From NCBI GenBank assembly GCA_003455595.1, contig DMQT01000207.1:370-6969 (forward strand): 6,600 bases of DNA, in the 5' to 3' direction. Positions 6,302-6,600 of this stretch are shown in pieces. Each line of letters opens with the position of its first letter. Positions within the stretch are counted from its first letter, which is position 1. The notes beneath the pieces were generated by a model that searched no databases, was not told where the DNA came from, and was given only the letters and a program-made list of their open reading frames with translations. The position numbers and the translations under genes are program-made. The DNA is from Betaproteobacteria bacterium (GTDB lineage Bacteria > Pseudomonadota > Gammaproteobacteria > Burkholderiales > Sulfuriferulaceae).

Positions 6302-6436
6302 GACGACACTGATCTGCAAGAGATGTATGGCACTGAGCGACATCTGCTCTACGTTGCCTGCACGCGGGCGAGAGATCATCTGCTGGTGACGAGCGTCGAG
6401 CCTGCTTCAGAATTTCTCGATGATTTGAGAGGGTAA
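6302..6436 (+). pseudogene. 3' end of a UvrD/Rep-family helicase, truncated
   Basis: Read to the TAA at 6434-6436, this gives DDTDLQEMYGTE, then RHLLYVACTRARDHLLV and ASEFLDDLRG. LYVACTRARD is superfamily 1 helicase motif VI, which carries the arginine that contacts ATP phosphate; in UvrD-like proteins it lies near the C-terminus, as here. All earlier motifs (Walker A, II-V) are absent and no start codon with a ribosome site leads this frame. The fragment begins where the AAA-ATPase fragment stops, so one deletion probably joined the start of one gene to the end of another. The motif itself is intact, which suggests a recent event. Confidence 0.8.
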
Positions 6437-6524
6437 GAGAAAACCCACTGCGTCACGCAAGGGGTTCAGTAAAAGTCGGCACCTCAAGGGTACTTCCTTC
6501 GGGGCGCGCTGGTGATACGGCATC
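6437..6524. other. Stretch without a supported gene
   Basis: Between the helicase remnant and the terminator I see the dyad at 6442-6466 and nothing else recognisable. Short open frames exist on both strands but none has a ribosome site or a familiar motif. Together with the fragments from 5839 on, the last 760 bases of the window contain no intact gene. Confidence 0.6.
6442..6466. repeat. 25-bp interrupted dyad after the helicase remnant
   Basis: AACCC, two unmatched bases, TGCGT-C-ACGCA, two unmatched bases, GGGTT: symmetric about 6454, with 10 of 12 positions on each side complementary. It starts 6 bases after the helicase stop. No T-run follows on the + strand, so it is not a standard terminator; a protein-binding dyad or a remnant of a recombination site is possible. 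Confidence 0.45.
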
Positions 6525-6555
6525 AAAAAAAGCCCCGGTTTTCCGAGGCTTTTTA
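6525..6555. terminator. Bidirectional intrinsic terminator
   Basis: AAAAAGCC (6527-6534) pairs with GGCTTTTT (6547-6554). After one C/A mismatch, CGG (6536-6538) pairs with CCG (6543-6545) around a TTTT loop. The + strand transcript ends in T5, and the - strand transcript in T7 (from A7 at 6525-6531), so it can stop transcription from either side. It would end any read-through from the operon and remnants, and perhaps also a - strand gene entering from the right. Confidence 0.8.
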
Positions 6556-6600
6556 TCGTTGGTTCGGACGTTGATTACACCGTCACCGTATCCGCTACCT

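Noticed and set aside
6068..6379. A 103-codon - strand open frame over the remnants
   Set aside because: The + strand of the same stretch contains clear RhuM, AAA-ATPase and UvrD motifs; the - frame has none.
6575..6600. Possible C-terminus of a - strand gene (VADTVTV then stop) entering from the right edge
   Set aside because: Only seven codons are visible. The position just upstream of a terminator that also works on the - strand makes it plausible, but there is too little to call.
1..6600. CRISPR array, tRNA, rRNA or complete insertion sequence
   Set aside because: No regularly spaced repeat series, cloverleaf, conserved rRNA segment or transposase motif was seen.

Overview
The window looks like a bacterial defence island, most likely from a proteobacterium. 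That guess rests on the GC-rich backbone (about 60-65% in the methyltransferase flanks), GTG/ATG starts with Shine-Dalgarno sites, and the protein families present. The species cannot be named from this sequence.

Layout: (1) Positions 1-2433 hold the body and C-terminus of a large beta-class adenine DNA methyltransferase of the type III Mod-like kind; its N-terminus lies off the left edge. (2) Positions 2430-5838 hold three tightly overlapping genes that together match an ABC-three-component (ABC-3C) conflict system: an Mrr-type nuclease joined to an ABC-3C C-terminal domain, a small middle component, and an SMC/Rad50-like ATPase with a CPxC hook. All four genes are on the + strand. The junctions are GTGA (Mod/nuclease), TAA close to or overlapping the next ATG (nuclease/middle component) and ATGA (middle component/ATPase), so they read as one translationally coupled operon. 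(3) Positions 5878-6436 are a graveyard: a RhuM-family fragment with an in-frame TAG, the first ~23 codons of an AAA-type ATPase, and the last ~45 codons of a UvrD-type helicase in another frame. (4) Positions 6437-6600 hold a dyad-symmetric element and a bidirectional intrinsic terminator, with no supported gene.

Working model (inference): the ABC-3C trio sits exactly at the stop codon of a Mod gene, where relatives of this methyltransferase often have a helicase-nuclease (Res) partner. Its base composition is near 50% GC, between that of the Mod flanks and the RhuM remnant (both about 60%), which suggests insertion as a cassette. The methyltransferase could mark self DNA while the ATPase/middle component senses foreign or altered DNA and licenses the Mrr nuclease. 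This would be a methyltransferase-coupled ABC-3C system. The sequence shows the coupling of the genes; the shared function is untested. The methyltransferase is itself mosaic: its central specificity-determining region is about 42% GC, against about 60-65% on each side.
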